A DNA stretch of 64,000 bases from Acinetobacter sp. YWS30-1 (GTDB lineage Bacteria; Pseudomonadota; Gammaproteobacteria; Pseudomonadales; Moraxellaceae). The DNA lies in NCBI RefSeq assembly GCF_033558715.1, contig NZ_CP114606.1, forward strand, positions 1,550,001 through 1,614,000, in the 5' to 3' direction. Positions 55,930-64,000 of this stretch are shown one piece after another. The position numbers and the translations under genes are program-made. Under the pieces are notes generated by a model. That model did not search any database and was not told the origin of the DNA. It saw only the letters and a program-made list of their open reading frames with translations. How positions within the stretch are numbered: position 1 is the first letter of the stretch; each line of letters begins with the position of its first letter.

Positions 55930-57135
55930 ATGAAAAACGCATACATCATTGATGCCATCCGTACCCCATTCGGTCGCTATGCCGGTGGCTTGGCCCCTGT
56001 TCGTACCGATGACCTGGGTGCGATTCCGATTAAGGCCCTGATGGAACGTAACCCAAGTATCAACTGGGAAAAAGTGGATGACATTATCTACGGCTGTGCC
56101 AACCAGGCCGGTGAAGATAACCGCAACGTGGGTCGTATGTCAGCACTACTTGCTGGTGTACCTTATCAGGTGCCAGCAACCACGATTAATCGTCTCTGCG
56201 GCTCATCACTCGATGCGGTAGCGATTGCGGCACGTGCTATTAAAGCTGGTGAAGCAAATCTGATTGTGGCTGGTGGTGTGGAATCCATGTCACGCGCCCC
56301 ATTTGTAATGGGCAAAGCGGAGACCGCTTATAGTCGAACACAAAAGATTGAAGACACCACCATGGGTTGGCGTTTTATCAATCCAAAACTAAAAGAACTG
56401 TATGGTGTGGAAACCATGCCGGAAACTGCGGAAAATGTGGCAACACAGTTCAATATCAACCGTGAAGATCAGGACAAGTTTGCCCTGACCAGCCAGCAAC
56501 GTACTGCAGCGGCACAAGCCAAAGGTTTCTTTAAAAATGAAATCGTGCCCGTGGTCATTCCTCAGCGTAAAGGCGAACCAGTTGTAGTAGATACTGATGA
56601 ACATCCTCGTGCTTCTACGACACTGGAAGGATTAACTAAGCTAAAACCAGTCGTCAAAGCAGATGGAACCGTGACTGCCGGTAATGCTTCTGGCATTAAC
56701 GATGGTGCAGCGGCACTCCTGATTGCATCCGATGAAGCAGTTGCAGAATATGGTCTTAAAGCGCGTGCCAAAATTATTGGTTCAACGGTTGTCGGTGTAG
56801 AGCCACGCATTATGGGCTTTGGTCCGGCGCCTGCCATTAAAAAACTGCTGGCCCAGACCGGTTTGACACTGGACCAGATGGATGTCATTGAGCTGAATGA
56901 AGCCTTTGCTGCACAGGCATTGGCGGTAACCCGTGACCTAGGTCTTCCGGATGATGCTGCGCATGTAAACCCCAATGGTGGTGCGATTGCCATTGGCCAC
57001 CCACTCGGTGCTTCCGGTGCGCGTCTGGTGACCACGGCATTGAACCAGCTGGAACAGACCGGTGGTAAATATGCTCTCTGCTCCATGTGTATCGGTGTGG
57101 GGCAAGGTATCACGCTGATTATTGAACGTGTGTAA
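55930..57135 (+). CDS. catF: 3-oxoadipyl-CoA thiolase CatF
   Basis: A 401-residue thiolase splitting 3-oxoadipyl-CoA into succinyl-CoA and acetyl-CoA. The nucleophilic Cys is in NRLCGSSLDA, the His in GHPLGASGAR and the second Cys in CSMCIGVGQG. NEAFAAQAL is also conserved. It is flanked on both sides by related palindromic repeats. PcaF is nearly the same in type; cluster context favours catF. Confidence 0.95.
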   Translation: MKNAYIIDAIRTPFGRYAGGLAPVRTDDLGAIPIKALMERNPSINWEKVDDIIYGCANQAGEDNRNVGRMSALLAGVPYQVPATTINRLCGSSLDAVAIAARAIKAGEANLIVAGGVESMSRAPFVMGKAETAYSRTQKIEDTTMGWRFINPKLKELYGVETMPETAENVATQFNINREDQDKFALTSQQRTAAAQAKGFFKNEIVPVVIPQRKGEPVVVDTDEHPRASTTLEGLTKLKPVVKADGTVTAGNASGINDGAAALLIASDEAVAEYGLKARAKIIGSTVVGVEPRIMGFGPAPAIKKLLAQTGLTLDQMDVIELNEAFAAQALAVTRDLGLPDDAAHVNPNGGAIAIGHPLGASGARLVTTALNQLEQTGGKYALCSMCIGVGQGITLIIERV

Positions 57136-57152
57136 TGCACAATTAAAAATAT

Positions 57153-57225
57153 AAACCCCTCCCTGAATGTAGATTCAAAGTACGGCTTTGAATCAAATGC
57201 AAGAAAGGGAGGCCGGGAGGGATTT
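57153..57225. repeat. Palindromic repeat element between catF and catD
   Basis: Outer ends aaacccctccct and gggagggatttt are imperfect inverted repeats, like the ends of the element at 55814-55908, and both contain the run gggagg-y-cgggagggatt. The centre carries a further hairpin, gattcaaag/ctttgaatc (57172-57180 with 57186-57194). The right end lies just before the catD ATG at 57228 and supplies its GGGAGGG ribosome-binding site. Confidence 0.75.
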
Positions 57226-57227
57226 TA

Positions 57228-58007
57228 ATGCCAACATTTACATCCAACGATGCCCAGATCAATTACCAGACTTTTGGTGATGCCAGCAAATCTGCCTTAG
57301 TTTTTTCTAACTCATTGGGCACCAAATTCAGCATGTGGCAGCCACAAATTGAATTTTTCCAGCAGGACTATTTTGTTGTGTGTTATGACACCCGTGGTCA
57401 TGGGGCCTCCTCTGCACCACAAGGTCCGTATAGCATCGATCAACTAGGTCAAGATGTTGTTAACCTACTTGATCATTTAAACATTGAAAAAGCGGCATTC
57501 TGCGGTATTTCAATGGGCGGTTTAACAGGTCAATGGTTGGCAATTAACCGTCCAGAACGCTTTAATCAGGTGGTGGTGTGCAATACAGCAGCCAAAATCG
57601 GTCAGGAACAAGCCTGGCAAGACCGTGCTGCGCTTGTCCGTGAGCAAGGTCTTGCTCCGATTGCTGCAACTGCAGCATCACGCTGGTTTACCAATCCCTT
57701 TATCCAGAGCAACCCGGCAGTCGTTGCAGAACTTTCAAACGACCTCGGAGCTGGCAGCCCAGAAGGCTATGCAAACTGCTGTGAAGCTCTGGCTAAGGCG
57801 GATGTCCGCGAACAACTTAGCAGTATTCAAATCCCTGTGCTGATTATAGCGGGTCAGCAGGATCCGGTGACGACTGTTGCAGATGGACAGTTTATGCAGC
57901 AACGTATTGCGAATAGCCAGTTGTTTGAAATCAATGCTTCGCATATTTCCAATATTGAACAACCGGAAGCCTTTAATCAGGCAGTACAAACTTTTCTTGC
58001 TGCTTAA
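57228..58007 (+). CDS. catD: 3-oxoadipate enol-lactonase CatD
   Basis: A 259-residue alpha/beta hydrolase that opens 3-oxoadipate enol-lactone. The nucleophile Ser lies in GISMGG, the acid in AGQQDPVT and the His in NASHISN. MPTFTSNDAQINYQTFGD is the usual family start. It is last in the plus-strand cluster; the ribosome-binding site comes from the preceding repeat. A terminator follows. Confidence 0.95.
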   Translation: MPTFTSNDAQINYQTFGDASKSALVFSNSLGTKFSMWQPQIEFFQQDYFVVCYDTRGHGASSAPQGPYSIDQLGQDVVNLLDHLNIEKAAFCGISMGGLTGQWLAINRPERFNQVVVCNTAAKIGQEQAWQDRAALVREQGLAPIAATAASRWFTNPFIQSNPAVVAELSNDLGAGSPEGYANCCEALAKADVREQLSSIQIPVLIIAGQQDPVTTVADGQFMQQRIANSQLFEINASHISNIEQPEAFNQAVQTFLAA

Positions 58008-58021
58008 TTCATTCTTATAAA

Positions 58022-58045
58022 AAAGCCACGATAATTCGTGGCTTT
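58022..58045. terminator. Terminator at the end of the ben-cat cluster
   Basis: aaagccacga (58022-58031) pairs with tcgtggcttt (58036-58045) around taat, followed by a T-rich run on the plus strand; it can also serve the converging permease gene. Confidence 0.88.
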
Positions 58046-58063
58046 CTTTTATTCGAGTATTTG

Positions 58064-58951
58064 TTAAGCCCAGATCACCAGCATCGCTGCAATCACCACC
58101 AGTCCTAAGCCCCAGTGCTCGGCACGCGCCAGTTTTTCTTTAAAGAAATAAGCTGAAATCAGCAGACTGAACAGGATTTCGATTTGTCCCAAGGTTTTCA
58201 CGATTGGCACGCTCATCATACTCATGGCGGTAAACCAGCCGAGGGATGCTATAAAGCTGCAGAAGCTGACTTTAAAGGTTAGACCTAAACGTTGCCACAT
58301 GGCAACTAAGGTTTTTCGACTAAACAGGCTCAGGTAAATCAGCATACTGAGACACTGGAAACCAATCACCGAAATCAATACCCATGAAGCACGATGCACG
58401 GTTGGTAACATCGGCAGTTCCAGACTGGCTTCACGGACCAAGAGTGAAGTAATGGCAAAGCTCAAACCACTGCCGATTCCGATGGCTAAAGTCTTGGTAG
58501 ATAGGCCGGTGAGCTGATTGCCCTTACTCAGCAGGAATACCGCATAACCACCGATCAGCACCCCAATCCATGCCAGTACAGACAGATGATCTGACAGGAA
58601 AATTACTCCGATAATGGCTGCCAGAATCGCTTCACTTTTTGCCAGTCCAACGCCAATCGCATAATTTTTCTGTTTAAATAGCTGCACCATCAAGGCGGTT
58701 GCCAGAATCTGGCTGATACCCGCAATCAGGATATAGATCCAGTACTTCGGGCTAAAATGCACCACACTTTCTACCGGTTTGAAATGGTATAAAGCTGCAA
58801 TGTAAAGCCCGGCCAGCGGCAAGCCAAACAGGAAACGTGCCAGTGTCACGCCCCAAATATCGACAGTAGTACTGAGCTGTTTTTGAAAGGCATTTCGCCA
58901 AGCCTGCATAAATGCAGCCATTAAAGTAAAGAAAATCCAGCTGATTGCCAT
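58064..58951 (-). CDS. DMT superfamily (EamA) permease
   Basis: A 295-residue protein with about ten membrane helices in two EamA-type halves (first half about 1-140, second about 150-290). The C-terminal half ends each repeat with the usual PIVKTLGQIEILFSLLISAYFFKEKL pattern. Such permeases export or import amino acids, nucleosides or related metabolites; nothing indicates the substrate here. It converges on catD and is not part of the catabolic cluster. Confidence 0.85.
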   Translation of the reverse strand: MAISWIFFTLMAAFMQAWRNAFQKQLSTTVDIWGVTLARFLFGLPLAGLYIAALYHFKPVESVVHFSPKYWIYILIAGISQILATALMVQLFKQKNYAIGVGLAKSEAILAAIIGVIFLSDHLSVLAWIGVLIGGYAVFLLSKGNQLTGLSTKTLAIGIGSGLSFAITSLLVREASLELPMLPTVHRASWVLISVIGFQCLSMLIYLSLFSRKTLVAMWQRLGLTFKVSFCSFIASLGWFTAMSMMSVPIVKTLGQIEILFSLLISAYFFKEKLARAEHWGLGLVVIAAMLVIWA

Positions 58952-59184
58952 ACCCTGATCATTAGTACCGTAAAAGTGAATTAATTCTATGCCTTAGTAC
59001 AATCTATGACTAATTAAAAAAGAGATAATGGCTAATAGCTAAAAGTTTAATTTTCTAATTTAGAAATAATTAAAATTTATCAATTTGACAGGGATAAAAT
59101 TGATTTCTCAGATTCCAACTATGCTAATAAATAAGAAAATAACTCCTGATCTTTGATTAACTTATAATAAACGGCTCTTCTATT

Positions 59185-59646
59185 TTAAGAGACTGAAGAT
59201 GTTTCATCAGAATAAACTTTTTCCATTGGAATAAAGCGAATGCCATGTTCGTGAGTAAGTTCACCTGTTTCTACAAAACCAAATTTTTTATAAATATTGA
59301 AGCCATATAAACTGGATTTGACTGTAATCTTTTGATGCCCTTGATTACGAATTTTTTCTTCTAAAAAATTCCACATTTGTCGTCCATGTCCATGCCCCTG
59401 ATAAGCTGGATCAAGAAAAAAGTGCATGAAGTGTGCAGGTTCCATATAGGCCACCACGCCCACAATTTTTTGATTAATTTCTCCAACAAAATAATGAATA
59501 TCAGCTCGATCAAAAATGGTCTGAAGAATTTCAGGTTGAAAACGCTTGCGTCCCTCTTCACTAGAAATCAAGACATCAACAAATGGGGCAATGACGTTCG
59601 CAATTGCTAGTGTGTCCTGAACAGTGGCTTTTCTTATCTTCATCAT
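59185..59646 (-). CDS. GNAT family N-acetyltransferase
   Basis: A 153-residue GNAT-fold protein. The acetyl-CoA pyrophosphate-binding loop is seen as DPAYQGHGHGRQMWNFLEE (Q/RxxGxG/A type), and the C-terminal KSSLYGFNIYKKFGFVETGE is the usual beta5-alpha4 part. It acts on an amine of unknown identity. Two adjacent ATG codons (59646, 59643) are possible starts. It is monocistronic. Confidence 0.85.
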   Translation of the reverse strand: MMKIRKATVQDTLAIANVIAPFVDVLISSEEGRKRFQPEILQTIFDRADIHYFVGEINQKIVGVVAYMEPAHFMHFFLDPAYQGHGHGRQMWNFLEEKIRNQGHQKITVKSSLYGFNIYKKFGFVETGELTHEHGIRFIPMEKVYSDETSSVS

Positions 59647-60100
59647 ATTTTAATACCCCAAAAGCAGAACTATAAAATGAAAAATAATTTATTTTTCTGC
59701 ACGATGTATGTTTTAACATTGAGGAAAATATATACCAATTAGGTCTTATGAAAAACGCTATTCAATCAATTTTTTTCAATAATTTTTGATCTCTAATTTT
59801 TTTATAGTTTGCATTATTCAGTTTTTTTAAATTGATACTCTCGTTTTTATTTAAGAAAAAAATACATAAGTCAGTTCATCGGTTTTTTTATTTCTGTCAG
59901 CTTTTCGTCTATAAACAGTCACTAAACTATAATTTAATGAATAATTGATCACACGCATTTTACAATTAATCAACATAGTGTTTTTTAAGAAATTTTTATG
60001 ATGAATTTTTAAACAGGATAAAATTCCGCAATGCAATCTGAATATAAATTATAGAGTTTCAGTAATTCATTGTAATTCATTCATTTTGCAGGGAGTATCG
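59647..60100. other. AT-rich intergenic region without a gene
   Basis: 454 bases, strongly AT-rich. Short frames occur by chance but none has a ribosome-binding site or recognisable protein character. Promoters for the acetyltransferase and the zinc peptidase gene must be here. Confidence 0.5.
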
Positions 60101-61189
60101 ATGAAGTATTTTGAATGTCCAGTTTGCGAACAGCAGATCTTTTTCGCCAAATTCGTATGTGATCACTGCCTTTCTCCTATCGGCTATATCGCATCCGAAA
60201 AAGAAATGACGACATTTAAAAAGCTGAATGCTCAGGAGTGGGTTCCCGTTGCCGAGAAGTATCAATATTCCCGTTATAAACCTTGTTATAACTATACCCA
60301 TCATCAGGTATGTAACTGGATGATCCCTGTAGATGACGAGGAAGATTTTTGCGAATCCTGCCAGCTGACTCATGTAATTCCAAATCTGGAAAATGCCGAA
60401 AACATGATTTACTGGTATCGGCTTGAGGAAGCCAAACGCCGTTTTCTGTATCTGACCCAACGTATGAACATTATGCCTCGTCCAAAACATTCGGATGATG
60501 ATCCATTGGGTTTGCGTTTTGATTTTCTTCTTCCTGAAAAAGACAAGCCAGTACTTACCGGCCATGCCAATGGGGTGATTACCTTAAATGCCTTCGAGGC
60601 CGATGTGGTTTATCGGGAAACCACCCGGGTCAATATGGGTGAAAATTACAGGACATTATTAGGGCATTTTCGTCATGAAAGTGGGCATTTTTATTTTAAT
60701 GTCATCCAGCATCTACATCCGGAATTACTCGATGAACTTCGCCATTATTTTGGAGATGAGCGGCAAAATTATAGTGAAGCACTAGAGAGGCACTATAATC
60801 AAGGTGCGCCTATCAACTGGCATGAAAAATATATTAGTCCCTATGCCACTGCACACCCGTGGGAAGATTGGGCTGAAACCTGGTCACATTATCTGCATAT
60901 CATGGAAACACTGGAAACTGCATTTTATGCCGGTCTACGCGTGGAAGGTAATGGCCGAAATCTAGCCAGTATGGACTTTAAAGAATGCCCGATTGGTGGA
61001 CAGGATTTTGAACATATCCTGGAAAACTGGGTCACCCTGACTTTTAATTTGAATGCCTTAAACCGCAGTATGGGTCTGGAAGATGCTTACCCCTTTAAGC
61101 TGACTGAAGCTGTGAAAGATAAACTGCGTTTCATTCATCGGCATATCTTGGATAAAGTCTTTAATAACCCACGTCTGATTCAGAACTAA
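60101..61189 (+). CDS. Putative zinc-binding metallopeptidase (COG4307 type)
   Basis: A 362-residue cytoplasmic protein. The N-terminus has zinc-ribbon cysteines (CPVCEQQ...CDHC, then CNW and CESC), and a zincin-like HExxH motif (HESGH, residues 192-196) follows in GHFRHESGHFYF, with conserved PHPWEDWAETWSHYLH-type residues (here AHPWEDWAETWSHYL) as a possible third ligand region. This is the family called putative zinc-binding metallopeptidase, with no proven substrate. ATG 60101 has GGGAG 7 bases ahead; a TTG 15 bases earlier is rejected. It ends at a terminator. Confidence 0.88.
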   Translation: MKYFECPVCEQQIFFAKFVCDHCLSPIGYIASEKEMTTFKKLNAQEWVPVAEKYQYSRYKPCYNYTHHQVCNWMIPVDDEEDFCESCQLTHVIPNLENAENMIYWYRLEEAKRRFLYLTQRMNIMPRPKHSDDDPLGLRFDFLLPEKDKPVLTGHANGVITLNAFEADVVYRETTRVNMGENYRTLLGHFRHESGHFYFNVIQHLHPELLDELRHYFGDERQNYSEALERHYNQGAPINWHEKYISPYATAHPWEDWAETWSHYLHIMETLETAFYAGLRVEGNGRNLASMDFKECPIGGQDFEHILENWVTLTFNLNALNRSMGLEDAYPFKLTEAVKDKLRFIHRHILDKVFNNPRLIQN

Positions 61190-61208
61190 AATATTTATCT
61201 AGTACAAT

Positions 61209-61239
61209 AAATAAAGCCCGTGATTCACAGGCTTTATTT
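61209..61239. terminator. Bidirectional terminator after the metallopeptidase gene
   Basis: aaataaagcc (61209-61218) pairs with ggctttattt (61230-61239), with an inner gtga/tcac pairing; T-run follows on both strands. Confidence 0.88.
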
Positions 61240-61262
61240 TGGGCTTATTTTAAGAAAGAGAA

Positions 61263-62759
61263 CTAAGCAATTTTCATTGAACCGGTTTCTTCAAACTGGG
61301 CATGCCAGGACAAAGCTTCATTTAACAAATGCGGTGTTTGCCCACCATGCGCACAGGCGCGCTCAAAGTAATCATTCAGACTTTTACGATAATCGGGATG
61401 AGCACAAATATCGATAATCTTGCGGGCACGTTCACGTGGTGCCAATCCGCGCAGATCGGCCAAACCTTGCTCTGTTACCAGAATATCCACGTCATGGTCA
61501 GTATGATCTGTATGGCTCACCAGTGGAACCACAGACGAAATCGCACCACCTTTGGCATAGGATTTAGTCACAAAAATCGCAATATGTGCATGACGGGTAA
61601 AATCACCTGAGCCGCCAATACCATTCATCATCTTGGTGCCAGCGACATGGGTTGAATTCACATTCCCGTAAATATCAAACTCCAGTGCGGTATTGATTGC
61701 AATTATACCCAGACGGCGAATCAGCTCAGGGTTGTTGGAAAGTTCTTGCGGGCGTAAGACAATTTTATCTTTGTACTGATCAAAATTCTTCATCACCCGT
61801 GCCGCACATTCATCGCTCAGGGTCATGGAACAACCAGAAGCAAAGGTCATTTTTCCTGAATCGATAAGCTGGAAAGTACAGTCTTGCAGGACTTCAGAAT
61901 ACATTTCCAGATGGTTGAAATTAGAATGTTCAAAACCTGCAAATACGGCATTTGCCACGGAACCTACTCCGGACTGCAGCGGCCCCAGATTTTCAGGTAA
62001 TCGTCCTGCGGCGACTTCATTTTCAAAGAATTGAATTAAGTGGCTGGCAATCGCCAGTGTTTCTTCATCCGGCTCATCCATTGCGAAAGAAGTATCCGGA
62101 ATCTCATTAATGACAATCGCAGCAATTTTTTCAGGTGCAACATGGATTCCGATTGTACCTATCTTGTCACTGGCTTGCGTCAAAGGAATCGGACCACGGT
62201 TTGGACGGGTTTTAGGCAAATAAATATCATGTACGCCTTCTAGCACCGGATTAACTGTTGTATCAATTTCAACAATGACCCGATCTGCCATTTCGATGAA
62301 ATTCGCCGAGTTTCCACAAGAACCGGTCGGAATAATCTGGCCATCTTCAGTAATGGCCGTTGCGGCAATTATAGCTACATTAATCGCCGGCAGGTTTTTA
62401 TGACGGATATTGTCTGCCAGTTCAGAAAGATGCTGATCGATATACATCACTTCACCATTATTGATGGCCTGACGTAAAGAAGGATCAGCCTGATAAGGAT
62501 AACGGCGGGTAATAACATTGGCCTCATTGAGTTTTCCATCAATCCGATTTCCTAAACTTGCACCTGTCGCCAGTGTGATATGGATCGGATACTGCTTTGC
62601 ATATTCTGCCAGAGCTAAAGGTATAGTTTTCGCTTCACCTGCACCACCAAAACCGCTTAAACCAATCACGTCACCATCTTGAATCACTTCCAGCGCTTTT
62701 TCTACAGGTACTACTTTATCTTGTAATGCGAGCAAACGAATACGCTCTAAACCGTTCAT
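61263..62759 (-). CDS. Acetyl-CoA hydrolase/transferase family protein (succinyl-CoA:acetate CoA-transferase type)
   Basis: A 498-residue class I CoA-transferase of the Cat1/AarC type. GLSGFGGAGEAKTIPLAL near the N-terminus is the CoA-binding loop, the catalytic Glu is in LEMYSEVLQD, and GGSGDFTRHAHIAIFVTKS is typical of the C-terminal half. These enzymes either hydrolyse acetyl-CoA or move CoA between succinate, acetate or propionate. ATG 62759 is used; the frame is open to a TTG at 62771. It lies 125 bases downstream of a thiolase on the same strand, so both may manage the acetyl-CoA pool. Confidence 0.9.
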   Translation of the reverse strand: MNGLERIRLLALQDKVVPVEKALEVIQDGDVIGLSGFGGAGEAKTIPLALAEYAKQYPIHITLATGASLGNRIDGKLNEANVITRRYPYQADPSLRQAINNGEVMYIDQHLSELADNIRHKNLPAINVAIIAATAITEDGQIIPTGSCGNSANFIEMADRVIVEIDTTVNPVLEGVHDIYLPKTRPNRGPIPLTQASDKIGTIGIHVAPEKIAAIVINEIPDTSFAMDEPDEETLAIASHLIQFFENEVAAGRLPENLGPLQSGVGSVANAVFAGFEHSNFNHLEMYSEVLQDCTFQLIDSGKMTFASGCSMTLSDECAARVMKNFDQYKDKIVLRPQELSNNPELIRRLGIIAINTALEFDIYGNVNSTHVAGTKMMNGIGGSGDFTRHAHIAIFVTKSYAKGGAISSVVPLVSHTDHTDHDVDILVTEQGLADLRGLAPRERARKIIDICAHPDYRKSLNDYFERACAHGGQTPHLLNEALSWHAQFEETGSMKIA

Positions 62760-62884
62760 AAAAATTCTCAAAAATTAAAAATAAAGAGACGCCTGCTCCT
62801 GGCGTACCAGAAGCATTGTGGTCTAATTCAAAAAATATTTAAGTTTGCTACTTTAAGCATATGATCATGCAATTATGAAAAGAC

Positions 62885-64000
62885 TTAAATCAGTTCTACA
62901 GCAATCGCTGTTGCTTCCCCACCGCCAATACACAGTGCTGCAATGCCTTTCTTGCCACCAGTACGCTTTAAGGCATGAATCAAGCTCACAATAATTCGGG
63001 AACCGGAAGAACCTAGGGGATGACCAAGCGCACATGCCCCACCATTAACGTTCACTTTTGCTGGATCAAGTTTAAAAGCATCTATTGCTAACATGGTTAC
63101 CATGGCAAAAGCTTCATTAATTTCCCAAAGGTCTACGTCCTGAGCATCCCAACCCGTTTTTTGCAAGACTTTTTCAATCGCGCCCACTGGTGCAATGGTG
63201 AATTCTGATGGATGCTGCGAATGGCTGGCATAGGCCACAATATTAGCCAGCGGCTTTAAGTTGCGCTGCGCGGCAATTTCACTCGAGGTAATCACCAGTG
63301 CCGAAGCACCATCAGAAATGGAGCTGGCATTTGCCGCAGTAATTGTTCCATCCTTTTTGAAAGCTGGACGTAAGGTTGGAATTTTGTCAGCCTTGGCATT
63401 TAAAGGCTGTTCATCCTGTTCTACCACGACATCGCCTTTACGGCTACTGACAGTGACCGGTACGATTTCATCTTTAAAGAAACCTTGCTGCACCGCTGTC
63501 ACGGCTTTATTTAATGAGCCAATCGCATAGGCATCCTGCTGCTCACGGGTATAGCCCTTTTTATCTGCCATTTCCTGAGCAAGGATTCCCATCGACAGAC
63601 CTGTTTCCGCATCTTCCAGACCTTCCTGGAACATATGGTCAATGACTTTTCCATGCCCCATACGGAATCCGGCCCGTGCCTTGTCCATTAAATAGGGTGC
63701 GTTTGACATCGATTCCATACCACCTGCAACCACAATCTCTGCTGAACCGGCCTTGATTGCGTCTGCTGCTTGCATCACCGCCTTCATGCCTGAACCACAA
63801 ATTTTATTAATCGTGGTCGCCCCGGTGGAATCCGGTAGACCCGCCTGACGCATGGCCTGACGTGCCGGACCCTGTTTTAAACCGGCAGGAAGAACGCAGC
63901 CCATAATCACTTCATCAATATCATTGGCTGCCAGACCTGCACGCGCTACCGCTTCCTTGATCGCTACAGCACCCAAATCTGGTGCCGTACAGCTTGAAAG
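62885..64000 (-). CDS. Acetyl-CoA C-acetyltransferase (thiolase), 5' end outside the window
   Basis: At least 371 residues of a biosynthetic-type thiolase; the first ~20-25 residues are beyond the right edge. The nucleophilic Cys is in NKICGSGMKA, the His in GHPLGSSGSR and the second Cys in ALCIGGGEATAI. NEAFAMVTM is also conserved. It condenses or splits acetoacetyl-CoA, in ketone or polyhydroxybutyrate metabolism or the last step of fatty and alicyclic acid breakdown. The downstream partner is a CoA-transferase/hydrolase gene. Confidence 0.92.
   Translation of the reverse strand, partial: LSSCTAPDLGAVAIKEAVARAGLAANDIDEVIMGCVLPAGLKQGPARQAMRQAGLPDSTGATTINKICGSGMKAVMQAADAIKAGSAEIVVAGGMESMSNAPYLMDKARAGFRMGHGKVIDHMFQEGLEDAETGLSMGILAQEMADKKGYTREQQDAYAIGSLNKAVTAVQQGFFKDEIVPVTVSSRKGDVVVEQDEQPLNAKADKIPTLRPAFKKDGTITAANASSISDGASALVITSSEIAAQRNLKPLANIVAYASHSQHPSEFTIAPVGAIEKVLQKTGWDAQDVDLWEINEAFAMVTMLAIDAFKLDPAKVNVNGGACALGHPLGSSGSRIIVSLIHALKRTGGKKGIAALCIGGGEATAIAVELI

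Noticed and set aside
56562..57140. Open frame of 192 codons on the minus strand inside catF
   Set aside because: Antisense to a full-length thiolase; Pro/Ser/Ala-rich shadow with no family features.
55814..57225. CRISPR-like repeats around catF
   Set aside because: Only two divergent palindromic copies with a gene between them; no regular spacers and no cas genes in the window.
59851..60036. Open frame of 61 codons on the minus strand in an AT-rich gap
   Set aside because: No ribosome-binding site, no conserved features, and low-complexity AT-rich codons.
60077..60565. Open frame of 162 codons on the minus strand over the metallopeptidase gene
   Set aside because: The plus strand carries the conserved zinc motifs, and the antisense product resembles nothing.

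Overview
The window is chromosomal DNA that is moderately AT-rich. It most probably comes from an environmental Acinetobacter (Gammaproteobacteria, Moraxellaceae). The basis is gene content and arrangement: a CatM-type LysR regulator with ATAC-N7-GTAT sites, ben and cat genes of Acinetobacter type, a DcaP-type outer-membrane channel, a BetIBA/BetT choline locus, a fused phosphatase/mannitol-1-phosphate dehydrogenase, and an IS982-family element. I cannot name the species from sequence alone.

Layout. 1-2841: a MacAB-like ABC exporter operon running off the left edge. 3220-5333: an SDR oxidoreductase, a small frameshifted gene and a DJ-1/PfpI-family protein. 5438-13275: an alicyclic (cyclohexanecarboxylate) degradation locus with a CoA ligase, an acyl-CoA dehydrogenase, a BadI-type ring hydrolase and a BadH-type dehydrogenase, a divergent MarR regulator (BadR-like), an IS982-family insertion and an aromatic-acid-type MFS importer. 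13486-17278: glutaryl-CoA dehydrogenase, a second acyl-CoA dehydrogenase and an IclR regulator. Together these would carry pimeloyl-CoA-type intermediates down towards crotonyl-CoA. 17442-20766: an OsmC-YcaO fusion protein and a TorF-family porin. 20894-27580: choline to glycine betaine (betI, betB, betA; divergent betT and a MarC-family gene) around a clear BetI operator. 27647-32437: a TonB-dependent receptor, a small secreted protein and an orphan nasT-nasS pair. 32509-42639: mannitol biosynthesis (mtlD), a HAD phosphatase, a lipoprotein, a fatty-acid desaturase with its ferredoxin-type reductase, an acyl-CoA ligase, a tiny membrane protein and a MocR regulator.

42682-58007 is a compact benzoate/catechol supercluster: a DcaP-type channel, an aromatic-acid MFS importer and catM on the minus strand, then catB-catC-catA-benA-benB-benC-benD-benE-catI-catJ-catF-catD on the plus strand. 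It encodes benzoate uptake, conversion to catechol, ortho cleavage and the full beta-ketoadipate branch to succinyl-CoA and acetyl-CoA. benA carries an in-frame TAA in the middle of the gene, so as written the first enzyme of the pathway is broken. Two related GC-rich palindromic repeats flank catF, and one of them supplies the likely ribosome-binding site of catD.

58064-64000 holds a DMT permease, a GNAT acetyltransferase, a zinc metallopeptidase-like protein, an acetyl-CoA hydrolase/CoA-transferase and the C-terminal part of an acetyl-CoA acetyltransferase running off the right edge. I saw no tRNA, rRNA or CRISPR array. The most notable points are the cyclohexanecarboxylate locus without a linked hydratase, the benA nonsense codon, the ben-cat fusion under one visible regulator, the orphan NasTS pair and the OsmC-YcaO fusion.
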